From Holophaga sp. (GTDB taxonomy: Bacteria > Acidobacteriota > Holophagae > Holophagales > Holophagaceae), in assembly GCA_016715205.1 (NCBI GenBank), contig JADKBC010000008.1, positions 139,581 to 203,580 of the forward strand: DNA of 64,000 bases. Direction: 5' to 3'. Both the position numbers and the translations under genes were made by a program. Positions 8,686-17,357 of the stretch are shown in pieces (within the stretch, counting starts at the first letter, position 1; each line of letters begins with the position of its first letter). The notes beneath the pieces are model-generated. The model saw only the letters and a list, made by a program, of their open reading frames with translations. It did no database searches and was not told the origin of the DNA.

Positions 8686-9648
8686 TTAACGCGGTGCTTG
8701 GCCCAGGGTCGTGCCTTCGATGAGCGTCACCGGCACGACTTTCTGACGCACGGAATTCTTTTCAATGGCAGCCAGGGCCAGGGATACGGCCATGTGCGCG
8801 ATGGCGGGGATATCCTGCGCCACGGAGGCCAATCCGGGATGCAGCTCCGTCAGGCCATCAAAACCCAGCACCGAAACATCCCTTGGCACGGCCACGCCGA
8901 GGTCGGCCAGGGCGCCCAGGGCACCCACGGCCATTTCATCCGTGGCACAGAAAACGCCTGTTGGCCGCTGGCCCAGGTTCCAGGCATCACGCATCAGGCG
9001 GTAGCCACCCAGCACCGAGCCTTCGCCCAGTACCGTGGTGGATTCGAGGTTCTTCAGGCCCGAGGCCGATAACCCGGCCTCGAAGCCATTGGCCCGCTCC
9101 TTGGCCCACTGGAGATCATCGGCCAGGCTCAAGTGCAGCATCCGCCGATGGCCCAGGGCCAGCATCCGTTCAGCCGCCAGGTGGCCTCCGCCCAGGTCAT
9201 CGGGTGCCACACAGGAAATGCCCGGGTAGTGACCGATCAACACCGCGGGAATATGTCGATCCGCCAATGCCGCCAAACGATTATCAATATCGGCGCAATG
9301 GAACAAAAGGACAGCATCGAAGCGCCGTCGCACGGGGGTGATATCCAGAGGCAGTTCGATGAACTGCGTGGCCCGCATCTGCATTTCCTGCAGCAGGGCC
9401 CGCCAGATGAGGTTGAAGTAGGGCGAAAGTCGATTGGCGCCCGCGCCCACCCAGATGCCCAGCGTATGTTTGCTGCGCATGGAGAGTTCCCGGGCCACGG
9501 GATCCGGCACATAATCCAGGCGCTTCATGACTTCCAATACATTGAGACGCGTCTTTTCAGCCACGGTGGACTTGCCGTTGATGACTCGGCTCACTGTCCC
9601 CTTGGAAACAGCAGCCTGACGGGCAATTTCACCAATGGTGATCTTCAT
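8686..9648 (-). CDS. LacI-family transcriptional regulator of the starch genes
   Basis: A 320-residue repressor with an N-terminal LacI helix-turn-helix (TIGEIARQAAVSKGTVSRVI, residues 3-22), the hinge region near residue 50 and a periplasmic-binding-protein-like sensor domain from about 60 to the end. It is divergent from the ten-gene maltodextrin operon and upstream of pullulanase, so control of both is inferred. The ATG at 9648 follows AAAGGA. Three operator-like sites occur in the intergenic region, one directly upstream of its own promoter, which suggests autoregulation. A maltodextrin inducer is likely, by analogy with MalR/AglR-type members, but the effector cannot be read from the sequence. 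Confidence 0.92.
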   Translation of the reverse strand: MKITIGEIARQAAVSKGTVSRVINGKSTVAEKTRLNVLEVMKRLDYVPDPVARELSMRSKHTLGIWVGAGANRLSPYFNLIWRALLQEMQMRATQFIELPLDITPVRRRFDAVLLFHCADIDNRLAALADRHIPAVLIGHYPGISCVAPDDLGGGHLAAERMLALGHRRMLHLSLADDLQWAKERANGFEAGLSASGLKNLESTTVLGEGSVLGGYRLMRDAWNLGQRPTGVFCATDEMAVGALGALADLGVAVPRDVSVLGFDGLTELHPGLASVAQDIPAIAHMAVSLALAAIEKNSVRQKVVPVTLIEGTTLGQAPR

Positions 9649-9687
9649 TCGTTGTAAATCCTTTGGAAGGCCTGCTGAATCTATCCA

Positions 9688-9717
9688 TCAATAGCCCTCA
9701 GGCTGCCCCCCTGTCAA
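9688..9717 (-). promoter_or_regulatory. Candidate sigma-70 promoter of lacI
   Basis: On the minus strand TTGACA (9717-9712) is followed after 18 bp by TATTGA (9693-9688). The -35 box is good and the -10 is modest. It lies 40 bp upstream of the lacI start, and the operator at 9729-9742 lies just upstream of the -35 box. Confidence 0.4.
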
Positions 9718-9728
9718 TGCGTTCTCTT

Positions 9729-9742
9729 TGTAATCGGTTTCA
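9729..9742. promoter_or_regulatory. LacI-type operator site 1 (degenerate)
   Basis: TGTAATCGGTTTCA matches the consensus of the two sites further right (TGCAACCGGTTNCA) with substitutions in the left half. Its position next to the lacI promoter fits autorepression. Confidence 0.5.
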
Positions 9743-9805
9743 TTTTTTAAAAATCCTGTATTGACGTGCACCAGATAAGAAAAAAACGGCAAGAAAAAAT
9801 TCGTG

Positions 9806-9835
9806 TTGACAAAGTTCCCGGCCAGGGACAATTAT
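9806..9835 (+). promoter_or_regulatory. Candidate promoter of the maltodextrin operon
   Basis: A consensus TTGACA at 9806-9811 is followed by CAATTA after 17 bp or AATTAT after 18 bp. Transcription would begin near 9841, placing operator 2 immediately downstream of the start site, a classical repression geometry. The leader to the first gene would be about 200 nt. Confidence 0.5.
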
Positions 9836-9847
9836 TTCCAGGCTCAC

Positions 9848-9861
9848 TGCAACCGGTTTCA
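9848..9861. promoter_or_regulatory. LacI-type operator site 2
   Basis: TGCAACCGGTTTCA is a palindrome with one mismatch and a central CCGG, the usual half-site layout for LacI-family proteins with a central CpG. It lies at about +7 to +20 of the proposed promoter. Confidence 0.7.
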
Positions 9862-9930
9862 TTTCTCATTCGCGAACCTTCGACCGCCCCCCTGGGACAT
9901 TTCGGCAGGCTCGTTCTTTTGCGCCATCCC

Positions 9931-9948
9931 ATTGCAACCGGTTGCAAT
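9931..9948. promoter_or_regulatory. LacI-type operator site 3, perfect 18-bp palindrome
   Basis: ATTGCAACCGGTTGCAAT is a perfect inverted repeat. It is the best of the three sites and lies 83 bp (about eight helical turns) downstream of site 2, which would allow DNA looping by a tetramer or cooperative binding. Confidence 0.8.
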
Positions 9949-10038
9949 AATCGCCAGCCCTCGCGTTTTCCCCGATATCACGTCATCTCCCTCCTTCATC
10001 CCACAGGGGTGAGGAACCCTGGAAAGGAAAGACCGTTC

Positions 10039-11688
10039 ATGAATTCACGCGGGCAGGGTTCGGATCGCTTGGCCCAGACCGAATGGTGGCGTGGCGCCGC
10101 GATTTATCAGATCTATCCACGGAGCTTCCAGGACACCAACGGGGATGGCATCGGCGACCTGCCGGGCATCACGGCCCACCTGCCGTACATCGCGGACCTG
10201 GGCGTGGATGCCATCTGGATCTCGCCTTTCTTTACCTCGCCCATGATGGATTTTGGTTACGACGTGTCGGATTACCGCGGCGTTGATCCACTGTTTGGCA
10301 CCCTGGCGGATTTTGATCAACTGGTGGCCGAAGCTCATCGTCTTGGCTTGAAGGTTCTGATCGATCAGGTGCTTTCCCATAGCTCCGATCAGCATGCCTG
10401 GTTCCGGGAAAGCCACCTCGATCGGGAAAATCCGAAAGCGGATTGGTACGTCTGGGCCGATGCCCGGCTCGATGGCACGCCACCCAATAATTGGCTATCG
10501 GTGTTCGGCGGGTCCGCCTGGACCTGGGATCCTCGGCGTCGGCAGTACTACCTGCACAATTTTTTGGCCTCCCAGCCTGATCTGAATTTTCACCACAAAC
10601 CGGTGCAGGATCAATTGCTGGAGGAATGCCGATTCTGGCTGGAGCGCGGGGTGGATGGCTTCCGCTTTGACGCCTGCAATTTCCATTTCCACGATCAGCG
10701 CCTGCGCAACAACCCCACTGCCGGGGTTGGCGCCCAGGATGTTTCCACCGTGCGTCCGGGCAATCCCTACGGCCTTCAGATCCACAAGTACGACAAGAGC
10801 CAGAAGGAGAATCTGGGCTTCCTGAAGCGCCTTCGCAAGCTTATGGATGCCTATGGTGCCGTGAGTGTCGGCGAGATTGGCGACGAAGATTCCTTGGCCA
10901 CCATGGCCCAGTACACGGCCGATGGGGACAAGCTGCAGATGGCCTATGGCTTCAGCCTGCTCACCGATGAGTTCAGTGCCTCCCGCATCCGTGGGGTGCT
11001 GGAAGCATTTGAAAAGCGCATTAAGCCCGTGGGCGGCTGGGGGTGCTGGTCCTTCTCGAACCACGATTGCGTGCGGGTGGTGTCGCGCTGGGGGCAGGGC
11101 GGCGAGGGCCCGGAGTTCGCCAAGGTGCTGCTGGCGGTGCTGGCCTCCCTGCGCGGAAGCTTCTGTATCTATCAAGGTGAAGAACTGGGGCTCACCGAAG
11201 CGGTGGTGCCCTTCGACCGTCTGATCGATCCCTACGGCATCGCCTTCTGGCCGGATTTCAAGGGCCGAGACGGTTGCCGCACACCCTTGCCCTGGACCAG
11301 CGAAGCACCCCGCGGTGGATTTTCCACCGTGGAACCCTGGTTGCCCATGGCTGCCGAACACCTGCCCAAATCGGTTGCCGCCCAGGTCAAGGACAAGGCT
11401 TCCGTGCTGAGTTTCTACCGGACCTTCCTCGGCTGGCGCAAGGAACAGAACGTTCTGCGCGAGGGCAGCCTGCGTTTCCTTAAATCCGATGAACAGGTGC
11501 TGGCCATCCGCCGTGAACTCAACGGCGAACGGATCATCGCCGTGTTCAACCTGGGCCCCGACGCCCGGGATTTCATGCTCCCAATGGGCACGCGCACCCT
11601 CCGGGGGCACGGCCTCCAGGAGATTGAGCCCGAGGGTAGAACCCTGCATCTGCCGCCCTGGGGTGGTTATTTCGGAAGCATTCGATGA
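10039..11688 (+). CDS. GH13 alpha-glucosidase (oligo-1,6-/alpha-1,4-glucosidase type)
   Basis: A 549-residue cytosolic enzyme (no signal peptide) that cleaves maltose and short malto- or isomalto-oligosaccharides. It has the N-terminal WWRGAAIYQIYPRSFQD block of the oligo-1,6-glucosidase group, nucleophile D211 in VDGFRFD, acid/base E279 in GEIGDE and transition-state Asp D343 in SNHD. The ATG at 10039 follows GGAAAGGAAAG; the open frame extends upstream to 9766 but that part carries the operators. It is the first gene of the operon. Strict alpha-1,4 versus alpha-1,6 preference cannot be told with certainty. Confidence 0.92.
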   Translation: MNSRGQGSDRLAQTEWWRGAAIYQIYPRSFQDTNGDGIGDLPGITAHLPYIADLGVDAIWISPFFTSPMMDFGYDVSDYRGVDPLFGTLADFDQLVAEAHRLGLKVLIDQVLSHSSDQHAWFRESHLDRENPKADWYVWADARLDGTPPNNWLSVFGGSAWTWDPRRRQYYLHNFLASQPDLNFHHKPVQDQLLEECRFWLERGVDGFRFDACNFHFHDQRLRNNPTAGVGAQDVSTVRPGNPYGLQIHKYDKSQKENLGFLKRLRKLMDAYGAVSVGEIGDEDSLATMAQYTADGDKLQMAYGFSLLTDEFSASRIRGVLEAFEKRIKPVGGWGCWSFSNHDCVRVVSRWGQGGEGPEFAKVLLAVLASLRGSFCIYQGEELGLTEAVVPFDRLIDPYGIAFWPDFKGRDGCRTPLPWTSEAPRGGFSTVEPWLPMAAEHLPKSVAAQVKDKASVLSFYRTFLGWRKEQNVLREGSLRFLKSDEQVLAIRRELNGERIIAVFNLGPDARDFMLPMGTRTLRGHGLQEIEPEGRTLHLPPWGGYFGSIR

Positions 11689-11778
11689 GTTTTCTTTCTC
11701 GGCCGTCTCTCCGGAGCGGCCCCTGTTCCACGCACCACAAACCCAGCCGCTGAGCGGCATTCACTAGGAGGCAACACA

Positions 11779-13155
11779 ATGAAGTGCAATCGTCTTCTCC
11801 AGGCTGCCGTGATCATGGCTCTGGCCAGCGGGTCGATGTTCGCCCAGGACATCTTCGAATTCCACGGCTACATGCGCGCCGGGGTCGGCCGTTCCTCCAA
11901 CGGCGGCGAGCAGGCAAGCTTCTACCTTCCAGGCGCGATCAATAATCCCTCCGGTGGTCCTGGCTATCGCCTAGGCAACGAGCAGGACAACTACATCGAA
12001 TTGGCCATGGACGTTCGGGCCTACGAGAAGGGCACCTCCAGCTTCAAGCTGCATTTCCGCCCCACCTTCCGGCAGTGGAATGACGCCCGTGATGCCAGTG
12101 TGGACGCCGGCGGCAACGTCGATTTCTCGCATTCAGCAACCCAGAATCAGATGGTTTTCCTGCGGGAAGCCTGGGGTGAGGCCAATGGCGTGCTGGGTGA
12201 TTCCGCCATGCTGAAGGATGCCACCCTGTGGGCTGGCCGCCGTTTCTACCAGCGCCACGATGTCCACATGATCGATTACTACTACTGGAACAACAGTGGC
12301 GATGGCGTGGGCCTCGAGAATGTCAACGTGGGCCTTGGCAAGCTGAGCTATGCCTACATCCAGCAGGACCGAAACAACGTGGATGGTGGCTGGGGCGCTG
12401 GGCATTTCCCGGGCGCCGTTCAGACCGATGTTTTCAACTTCAACGGCAAGGTAGTGGTGGGTGCCCACGACCTTCGCTGGTCCGGCCTCTCGCCCTGGCA
12501 GGGCGCCTCGATCACCCTGGGCTTCCAGTACAACGAACCCAGCGTCCGCAAGAGCACGCCTCCTTCCGCTTCCAACAACAACGTTGGCCGTCGTTTCCAC
12601 CTGGAATATCAGCAGTCCAACATCTTGGGCGGCGATAACAAGATCTACATCACCAAGGGTGATGGCTCCACCTTCTGGAACTGGTACAACCCTGAAGTGA
12701 ACACCAAGAACAACTGGTGGATGGTGATGGACAACCTGTTCATCCAGCCCACCAAGCAGTTCGGCATGGGCGTGGTGGCGATCCATCGCGTGCAGAATGA
12801 AGATTCCAGCCAGCCCGGTCACCGTGACATGGTCTGGAATTCCATTGGGGCTCGTCCTGTCTGGTTCTTCACCAAGCACATCAGCCTGGCTGCCGAAATT
12901 GGCTACGACCAGTTCAAGGTGAGTGGGGATGGTTCCGGCGCCGATGGCCAGAACCGCAGCATGCTGAAGAAGACCTTGGCCCTGCAGTTCAGCCCCCAGT
13001 CCAGCTGGTGGTCCCGTCCTGTGCTGCGCCTCTTTGTCACCCGGGCCAACTGGAACAAGTACGCCACCGCGTGGGGCACGCCCAGCGGCCTCGGCGTCTT
13101 CCAGAATTCTCAGGCTGGCACTACGTTTGGTGCGCAGATCGAAGCCTGGTGGTAA
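11779..13155 (+). CDS. lamB: Maltoporin (LamB-family outer-membrane porin)
   Basis: A 458-residue outer membrane beta-barrel for diffusion of maltodextrins. It has a signal peptide (MKCNRLLQAAVIMALASGS, cleavage after MFA) and the diagnostic LamB segment LWAGRRFYQRHDVHMIDYYY followed by WNNSGDGVGLEN. It ends in a Trp-Trp aromatic C-terminus suitable for barrel assembly. AGGAGG at 11766-11771 gives a strong ribosome-binding site. Its length is close to that of enteric LamB. It sits between the cytosolic alpha-glucosidase and a lipoprotein amylase, so it is the entry step for starch fragments. A strong hairpin follows the gene. Confidence 0.93.
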   Translation: MKCNRLLQAAVIMALASGSMFAQDIFEFHGYMRAGVGRSSNGGEQASFYLPGAINNPSGGPGYRLGNEQDNYIELAMDVRAYEKGTSSFKLHFRPTFRQWNDARDASVDAGGNVDFSHSATQNQMVFLREAWGEANGVLGDSAMLKDATLWAGRRFYQRHDVHMIDYYYWNNSGDGVGLENVNVGLGKLSYAYIQQDRNNVDGGWGAGHFPGAVQTDVFNFNGKVVVGAHDLRWSGLSPWQGASITLGFQYNEPSVRKSTPPSASNNNVGRRFHLEYQQSNILGGDNKIYITKGDGSTFWNWYNPEVNTKNNWWMVMDNLFIQPTKQFGMGVVAIHRVQNEDSSQPGHRDMVWNSIGARPVWFFTKHISLAAEIGYDQFKVSGDGSGADGQNRSMLKKTLALQFSPQSSWWSRPVLRLFVTRANWNKYATAWGTPSGLGVFQNSQAGTTFGAQIEAWW

Positions 13156-13165
13156 GTCGCACCTG

Positions 13166-13201
13166 CTGGAACGGTCCGCGCTTCGGGGCGGACCGTTCCA
13201 G
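13166..13201 (+). terminator. Intrinsic terminator or attenuator after lamB
   Basis: A perfect 14-bp stem, CTGGAACGGTCCGC with GCGGACCGTTCCAG, encloses an 8-nt loop and is followed by a T-rich stretch. The next gene starts only 25 bp downstream, so partial termination that keeps lamB more abundant than the later genes is the likely role. Confidence 0.75.
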
Positions 13202-13225
13202 GTTTGTTTTTGTTAAGGAAGCCCT

Positions 13226-14899
13226 GTGAAGCTCCGTTCCGTTCTGACCACCGTCGCCCTGGTTCTTGCCGGGTTGGCGTGCCATGGTCCCAGTTCGGAG
13301 GCCAGCCGCTACCCGGTGGATACCACGACCATCGCGCCCGGGCAGCAGTTGGAAAGCGCGCCGGGTTGGTATGCGGACGCGGTGATCTATCACATCTGGG
13401 TCAAGGCTTTCGCCGATGCCGCCTATCAGGACGGCATCGGCGACCTGCCTGGCATCCAAGGGAAATTGGATTACCTTCAAACCTTGGGTGTGAACACGCT
13501 CTGGCTGTCGCCGATTTTTGAGTGCGACTACAAGGGCGAGAACATGCACGGCTATGACACCACGGACTATTACGCCATCAATGACCGGTTCGGATCTCGG
13601 GCCGATCTGAAGGCGCTGATTGATGCGGTGCACGCCAAGGGCATGCGCATTCTCTTCGACTTCGTGCCGAACCACACTTCCACCAAGCATCCCTGGTTCA
13701 CCAATGCCGCCACCCGGGGCAGTTGGTACATCTGGAACGCCGGGCAGCCGGCCGGTTGGGGACTGCCCTGGGGCGGGGGCTCGCCGCAAAACGTGTGGAA
13801 GTCCGGCGCCAATGGCTATTTCTACACCTCCTTCAGCACCGAATCCCTGGCGGATCTCAACTTCTACAACCCGGCCGTGCAATCGGAGATGCGTCAGGTT
13901 CAGGCCTACTGGCTGGACCGCGGTTTCGATGGCATGCGCGTGGATGCGGTGCGCTACCTCTGCGAAACGGGCCCCGGCCAGCAAGCGGATCAGCCCGATA
14001 CGCACACCCGACTGCAAGGTTTTCGCACCTTGATGGACGAATACAACAGCGGCGATCTGCATCCCCATCCCGCTGGCGATCCCTCGAAATACAGCAGCAA
14101 GGTGATGATCGCCGAAGCCTGGACCAACGATGCTTCCGGCGTTGCGCCCTACTACGGCAACGGCAGCAGCGAATTCCACATGTGTCTGGACTTCAGCGCG
14201 CCCTGGGCCATCTCCAACACGATCTCGCAGGGTGATGCCACGCAGCTGACGTCGCTCTGGGATTTCGAGCAGCAGACGTACCCGGCAGGCTATCGCTCGG
14301 CCGTCTTCGACTCCAACCACGACAATCTGATCTCGCGCCCAGGCACTCAGTACGGCGGTATCAAGGCCAAGATCATTCTGGCGGAAGCCCTCACGCTGCT
14401 ATCCCCGGGCACGCCGATTCTCTACTACGGCAATGAAGTCGGCATGAGCGGCCAAAGCGGTACCGATCTCAATCTACGTCAGCCCATGGATTGGGCTGCG
14501 GTAAGCACTCAGACCGCCCAGCCCGATTCCATTCTCAGCTGGTGCAGGTATCTTCTCCAGGCCCGCAAGGCCTATCCGGCCCTTCGTGGCGGTTATGCCA
14601 CGCTCTCCACCGATGTGGGCCCCACCAAGGCGCTTGCCTACCTGCGCCAGGCTGGTAATGAACGCATTCTGGTGGTGGCGAACCTCAGCGCCACTACCCA
14701 GACCGCGGTGGTGTCCGGGCTCACGAGCCATGGCGTGCCGTCTGATGGTCCGGTGCAGGCCATCCTGGGCGACCTCAAGGGCATCACGGCCCTGGGTGGA
14801 ACCACGTACACCGCTGCCAGCATTCCTCCCTATGGCGTCCGCGTAATCTACGTGGCGGGGACCGGTTTTCAGACTACCCTTCACGGCGATCTTCCCTGA
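13226..14899 (+). CDS. Lipoprotein GH13 alpha-amylase
   Basis: A 557-residue family 13 enzyme that begins with GTG at 13226 behind AAGGA. The signal peptide ends in the lipobox LAGLAC, with C19 lipidated, so it is membrane-anchored outside the cytoplasm. Catalytic residues are D240 in MRVDAVRYL, E297 in IAEAW and D366 in NHDN. Early block DAVIYHIWVKAFAD places it near the alpha-glucosidase/amylase branch of GH13 rather than among pullulanases. It lies between lamB and malK and would trim starch or dextrins to sizes that the porin and transporter accept. Alpha-amylase, neopullulanase-like and exo-acting specificities remain open. Confidence 0.9.
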   Translation: MKLRSVLTTVALVLAGLACHGPSSEASRYPVDTTTIAPGQQLESAPGWYADAVIYHIWVKAFADAAYQDGIGDLPGIQGKLDYLQTLGVNTLWLSPIFECDYKGENMHGYDTTDYYAINDRFGSRADLKALIDAVHAKGMRILFDFVPNHTSTKHPWFTNAATRGSWYIWNAGQPAGWGLPWGGGSPQNVWKSGANGYFYTSFSTESLADLNFYNPAVQSEMRQVQAYWLDRGFDGMRVDAVRYLCETGPGQQADQPDTHTRLQGFRTLMDEYNSGDLHPHPAGDPSKYSSKVMIAEAWTNDASGVAPYYGNGSSEFHMCLDFSAPWAISNTISQGDATQLTSLWDFEQQTYPAGYRSAVFDSNHDNLISRPGTQYGGIKAKIILAEALTLLSPGTPILYYGNEVGMSGQSGTDLNLRQPMDWAAVSTQTAQPDSILSWCRYLLQARKAYPALRGGYATLSTDVGPTKALAYLRQAGNERILVVANLSATTQTAVVSGLTSHGVPSDGPVQAILGDLKGITALGGTTYTAASIPPYGVRVIYVAGTGFQTTLHGDLP

Positions 14900-14929
14900 T
14901 CTTTTCCACCCCTTCCTGGACCTTTCCCC

Positions 14930-16027
14930 ATGGCCAACCTTCAGTTCAAAGCCCTGCGCAAGTCCTTTGGAGAATCGGAGATCCTTCACGGGATCGATCT
15001 CGAGATTCAGGACGGTGAATTCATCGTGTTCGTGGGGCCTTCCGGCTGCGGAAAATCCACCCTTCTTCGCTGCATCGCAGGGTTAGAAGAAATCACCAGC
15101 GGGGAATTGTTCATCGGCGGCAAGCCCATGAATGACGTGCCTCCTGCGAAGCGCGGCATCGCCATGGTGTTCCAGAGCTACGCCCTCTATCCCCACATGA
15201 CCGTGGCCGAGAACATGGCCTTTGGTCTGAAACTGGCTGGCCATTCGAAACCGGAGGTGGCAGCGGCCGTTCAACGGGCCGCCGAAATCCTCCAGATCGA
15301 ATCCCTGCTAGATCGCCGCCCTAAGGCGCTGTCGGGGGGACAGCGCCAGCGGGTGGCGATCGGCAGGGCCATTGTTCGCAAGCCCGGCGTGTTCCTCTTC
15401 GACGAACCACTATCCAACCTGGATGCGGGCCTGCGGGTGCAGATGCGGGTGGAGCTGGCTCGGCTGCACAAGGATCTGGCCACCACCATGGTGTACGTGA
15501 CGCACGATCAGGTGGAGGCCATGACCCTGGCCAACCGCATCGTGGTCATCAATCAGGGCCGCATCGAGCAGGTGGGTGCGCCACTGGAGCTGTACCACCA
15601 GCCTGCCAACCGCTTTGTGGCGAGTTTCATCGGCTCGCCCAAAATGAATTTCCTCCCCTGCCACCTCGTGTCGGCCACTGAAACCGGGGCCCGGGTGCGG
15701 CTGGAGGATGGCACGGTTCTGGCCGCAGGTGCGGATGCGCGCGGGTTGGCCGAAGGCACGGCACTCACCCTGGGCATCCGCCCAGAGCGCCTGCTGGCGG
15801 AAACCGCCGCAGGAGAAGGCACTGCCAAAACTTCCGTCATCGTGGCCGAGCACCTGGGCGATACGGTGTTCCTGTACGTCCAATCGCCGGGGGGTACCGG
15901 ACAGCTGACCGTCAAGGCCCAGCCGGAAAATCCCCTCCGCACCGGGGACGAAACCCATCTCCGCTTCCCGGCCAAGCATTGCCTGCTCTTTGGACCGGAT
16001 GAAAAAACCCTGCCCCGTCTTTTGTAG
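14930..16027 (+). CDS. malK: Maltodextrin ABC transporter ATPase MalK
   Basis: A 365-residue ATPase of the MalK/UgpC type that powers import by the MalF-MalG permease. Walker A is GPSGCGKST (36-44), the ABC signature is LSGGQ (134-138), Walker B ends in D158-E159, and a switch His follows in VYVTHDQVEA. The C-terminal 130 residues form the regulatory OB/TOBE fold seen in MalK. It starts 30 bp after the amylase. UgpC- or MsmK-like proteins are close relatives, but the adjacent malE, malF and malG settle the assignment. Confidence 0.94.
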   Translation: MANLQFKALRKSFGESEILHGIDLEIQDGEFIVFVGPSGCGKSTLLRCIAGLEEITSGELFIGGKPMNDVPPAKRGIAMVFQSYALYPHMTVAENMAFGLKLAGHSKPEVAAAVQRAAEILQIESLLDRRPKALSGGQRQRVAIGRAIVRKPGVFLFDEPLSNLDAGLRVQMRVELARLHKDLATTMVYVTHDQVEAMTLANRIVVINQGRIEQVGAPLELYHQPANRFVASFIGSPKMNFLPCHLVSATETGARVRLEDGTVLAAGADARGLAEGTALTLGIRPERLLAETAAGEGTAKTSVIVAEHLGDTVFLYVQSPGGTGQLTVKAQPENPLRTGDETHLRFPAKHCLLFGPDEKTLPRLL

Positions 16028-16078
16028 TACCACCACCCGTTCAACTGGGCCCCTGGGCCATCCCAAAAGGAGTCAGAC

Positions 16079-17284
16079 GTGAGCCATTCCTCCCATCTTC
16101 GCAAACTGGCGACCACCGCTGCCATGGTCCTGGTCGCAGGCACCTGCACCTTGCTGCAGGGTGCCGAAAAGGGCAAGCTGCTCATCTGGATCAACGGCGA
16201 CAAGGGCTATAACGGCCTGCAGAAGGTGGGCGACGAGTTCACCAAGAAGACCGGCATCAAGGTGGTTGTTGAGCATCCTGAAGATGCTCCCGGTAAATTC
16301 CAGCAGGCTGCCGAAGAGGGCAAGGGGCCTGATATCTGGATGTGGGCCCATGACCGGGTGGGCGAGTGGGCCGAGAGCGGCGTCATCAATGCCGTGACCC
16401 CTGGCAAGAAGATCAAGGACGATATCGAACCAACCTCTTGGCAGGCCTTCACCATCAAGGGCAAGGTGTGGGCGTACCCCGTGGCCATCGAAGCGGTATC
16501 GCTCATCTACAACAAGGATCTGGTAAAGACGCCGCCCAAAACCTTTGAAGAGATTTTTGCCCTGGACAAAAAACTGGCTGCCAAGGGCAAGAAGGCCATC
16601 CTGTGGGATTACACCAACACGTACTTCACCATGCCCATGCTGGCGGCCAATGGCGGCTATGCCTTCAAGATGAAGGCCGATGGCACCTACGATGCCAAGG
16701 ACACGGGCGTGAACAACGCCGGCGCCCTGAAGGGTGCGGAAATGCTCACCAAGCTTGTGAACGAAGGGGTGATGCCCAAGGGCGCCACCTACGCCGATAT
16801 GGAAGCAGGCATGGCGCAGGGCAAGTTGGCCATGATGATCAGCGGCCCCTGGGCCTGGGACAACCTCAAGAAGGCCAAAGTCAATTTCGGGGTGGCCAAG
16901 ATTCCCAGTGTGAACGGCAAGGCCGCGTCCCCCTTTGTGGGCTACCTGGGCGCCATGATCACCAAGGCCGCTTCCGGCGTGGGCAATGTGGACATCGCCC
17001 GTGAGTTCATCGAGAACCACATGCTGAGCCTGAAGGGCCTCGAGACCATCAATGCGGATGTGGCCATCGGCACCCCCGCCAGCAAGGCTGCCTTCGCCAA
17101 GATGAAGACCGACCCCTTCATTCAGGTGTCCATGGCCAGTGCCAAGGACGGTGTGGTCATGCCCAACAACCCGCAGATGGGCCGTTTCTGGGCTGCCATG
17201 GTCTCCGCCCTGAACAACATGACCGAAGGTCGCCAGTCGCCCAAGGAAGCCCTGGACGCTGCCGCCAAACGCATCCTGAAGTAG
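16079..17284 (+). CDS. malE: Maltodextrin-binding protein MalE
   Basis: A 401-residue family 1 extracellular solute-binding protein that delivers maltodextrins to MalFGK. It starts with GTG at 16079 behind AAAAGGAG. A signal peptide (basic HLRK, hydrophobic core, cleavage near residue 27) is followed by KLLIWINGDKGYNGLQ, very close to the start of mature enteric MalE. Further on, PYPVA-type hinge sequences and the C-terminal MPNNPQMGRFW resemble MalE. It has no lipobox, so it is free in the periplasm. A 15-bp hairpin directly after the stop separates it from malF. Confidence 0.95.
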   Translation: MSHSSHLRKLATTAAMVLVAGTCTLLQGAEKGKLLIWINGDKGYNGLQKVGDEFTKKTGIKVVVEHPEDAPGKFQQAAEEGKGPDIWMWAHDRVGEWAESGVINAVTPGKKIKDDIEPTSWQAFTIKGKVWAYPVAIEAVSLIYNKDLVKTPPKTFEEIFALDKKLAAKGKKAILWDYTNTYFTMPMLAANGGYAFKMKADGTYDAKDTGVNNAGALKGAEMLTKLVNEGVMPKGATYADMEAGMAQGKLAMMISGPWAWDNLKKAKVNFGVAKIPSVNGKAASPFVGYLGAMITKAASGVGNVDIAREFIENHMLSLKGLETINADVAIGTPASKAAFAKMKTDPFIQVSMASAKDGVVMPNNPQMGRFWAAMVSALNNMTEGRQSPKEALDAAAKRILK

Positions 17285-17291
17285 CGCAACA

Positions 17292-17325
17292 CCGGAGAGG
17301 GCGGGCCTGCGCCCGCCCTCTCCGG
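17292..17325 (+). other. Strong hairpin between malE and malF
   Basis: CCGGAGAGGGCGGGC pairs perfectly over 15 bp with GCCCGCCCTCTCCGG around a 4-nt loop. No T-tract follows, so it is more likely an mRNA-stabilising element or pause site than a terminator. It begins 8 bp after the malE stop. Confidence 0.75.
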
Positions 17326-17357
17326 GCTCCGCAGCACCTCTGATCTGGATCCGCCCC

